A stretch of 7,091 nt of DNA, taken from an uncultured Eubacterium sp. Lineage in GTDB: Bacteria; Bacillota; Clostridia; Lachnospirales; Lachnospiraceae. Position numbers and translations under genes: made by a program. Under the pieces are notes generated by a model. The model was given only the letters and a program-made list of their open reading frames with translations. It was not told the DNA's origin and made no database searches. Numbering within the stretch: the first letter of the stretch is position 1; each line of letters starts with the position of its first letter. Where the stretch lies: assembly GCA_910586045.1 (NCBI GenBank), contig CAJUIH010000135.1, forward strand, positions 1-7,091. Direction: 5' to 3'. This document shows, piece by piece, positions 6,711-7,091 of this stretch.

Positions 6711-6739
6711 ATTATAGCATGGCGCAGAGGACGCCGCAA
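6711..6739 (-). promoter_or_regulatory. Candidate sigma-A promoter of the kinase gene
   Basis: On the minus strand TATAAT lies at 6716-6711 and is preceded by TGC, giving an extended -10 (TGnTATAAT). A weak -35, TTGCGG, is at 6739-6734 with a 17-base spacer. Transcription would start near 6704, leaving a leader of about 30 bases before AAGGAGG. The perfect -10 and its extension carry the call; the -35 matches at only three positions. Confidence 0.65.
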
Positions 6740-6762
6740 GGCTTGTGTCCGCATAATTTTTC

Positions 6763-6791
6763 TTGTAAAACCGTTTGCGCGTGGTTATAAT
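6763..6791 (+). promoter_or_regulatory. Candidate sigma-A promoter of the transketolase gene
   Basis: TTGTAA at 6763-6768 and a perfect TATAAT at 6786-6791 are separated by exactly 17 bases. Transcription would begin near 6798, about 25 bases before the AAAGGAGG ribosome binding site. It points away from the kinase promoter, with the two -35 elements about 23 bases apart, so one regulator bound between them could affect both. Confidence 0.7.
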
Positions 6792-6822
6792 TAGGGCAGG
6801 ATCTGCGAAACGGTTTGCAGCC

Positions 6823-6830
6823 AAAGGAGG
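6823..6830 (+). promoter_or_regulatory. Ribosome binding site of the damaged transketolase gene
   Basis: AAAGGAGG is a near-perfect anti-16S match. The base triplet eight bases downstream, where a start codon should be, is GCG (6839-6841). No ATG, GTG or TTG follows in the frame that leads into ADI at 6851-6859; only a CTG at 6842 is available. The site suggests that a start codon was lost. Confidence 0.65.
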
Positions 6831-6838
6831 GCGGGAGC

Positions 6839-7091
6839 GCGCTGGCGGGCGCGGATATAGCGACGGTTCCTTATCCGGTGCTTGCACAGCGCAAAAGCCG
6901 GGCATCCGGATATGAAGCATATCCCGGGCGTGGATATGTCCAGCGGTTCCCTGGGCCAGGGCCTTTCCGCAGCGGCTGGCATGGCGCTGGCGGGAAAACT
7001 GGACAATCGGGATTACCGTGTTTATGTGCTCTGCGGGGACGGGGAGATGCAAGAAGGGCAGATCTGGGAGGCGGCGATGTTTGCCGGATTC
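6839..7091 (+). pseudogene. Transketolase N-terminal subunit, damaged 5' end with internal deletion, runs off the window
   Basis: Transketolase transfers two-carbon units in the pentose phosphate pathway using thiamine diphosphate (TPP); many Firmicutes split it into N- and C-terminal subunits. From 6900 to the right edge the frame reads GHPDMKHIPGVDMSSGSLGQ and on to CGDGEMQEG, which contains the TPP/Mg-binding GDG motif, exactly as in the middle of the N-terminal subunit. Directly before it, 6861-6899 reads RRFLIRCLHSAKA, which belongs near the very start of the protein, ahead of the first GHPGGSLSAADI motif. About 80-90 residues between the two GHP motifs are therefore missing, including the conserved SKGH segment. 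Upstream, LAGADI (6842-6859) is in another frame, separated by an apparent one-base insertion near 6860 and a TAG at 6858. Promoter and ribosome binding site remain. A functional copy may exist elsewhere. Confidence 0.8.

Noticed and set aside
6830..6883. Reading this stretch as the GGSLSAADI motif of transketolase (translated GGSALAGADIATVPYPVL).
   Set aside because: The resemblance is superficial. The overlapping frame RRFLIRCLHSAKAGHP matches the family N-terminus much better and places this region before the first GHP motif.
6603..7052. A 149-codon minus-strand frame covering the divergent promoters and the transketolase segment.
   Set aside because: It is proline- and arginine-rich shadow translation opposite a clear transketolase segment, and it overlaps the kinase start.
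1..7091. CRISPR array, tRNA or rRNA genes.
   Set aside because: No regularly spaced direct repeats, no cloverleaf-like segment and no conserved rRNA stretches were seen on either strand.

Overview
The window looks like chromosome of a low-to-mid G+C anaerobic Firmicute, most likely a Clostridia/Lachnospiraceae-type bacterium. The basis is protein character (ScpA/ScpB, an AgrC-like GHKL kinase, a split-type transketolase N-terminal subunit), strong AAAGGAGG-type ribosome binding sites and sigma-A-like promoters. No taxonomic search was possible, so this is inference from family resemblance.

Layout. (1) Positions 1 to about 2350 are the right-hand end of an AT-rich integrated element that continues past the left edge. 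It holds non-coding DNA with several inverted repeats (1-184), a small charged coiled-coil protein (200-472), a 33-codon ORF (573-674), a perfect 14-bp inverted repeat (683-723) and a large serine recombinase (754-2337) whose stop codon lies within about 20 bp of the junction. (2) The element sits inside a D-Ala-D-Ala carboxypeptidase gene on the minus strand. Only its first 146 codons remain here (2352-2792), cut just after the SxN active-site motif. (3) Next comes a plus-strand cluster: a membrane-anchored metallophosphoesterase (2926-3807), scpA (3849-4595) and scpB (4671-5309). (4) An AgrC-like sensor histidine kinase (5311-6666, minus) converges on scpB with one base between the stop codons, and has no response regulator or peptide gene beside it. 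(5) Divergent promoters (6711-6739 minus, 6763-6791 plus) separate the kinase from a damaged transketolase N-terminal-subunit gene that runs off the right edge.

The two most notable points are both gene disruptions. The recombinase element splits the carboxypeptidase gene, and precise excision would be expected to rejoin it. The transketolase gene keeps its promoter and ribosome binding site but appears to have lost its start codon, to be frameshifted, and to carry an internal deletion that fuses the first GHP motif directly to the second. ScpA and ScpB act together with SMC in chromosome condensation and segregation. The other neighbours have no obvious shared pathway.
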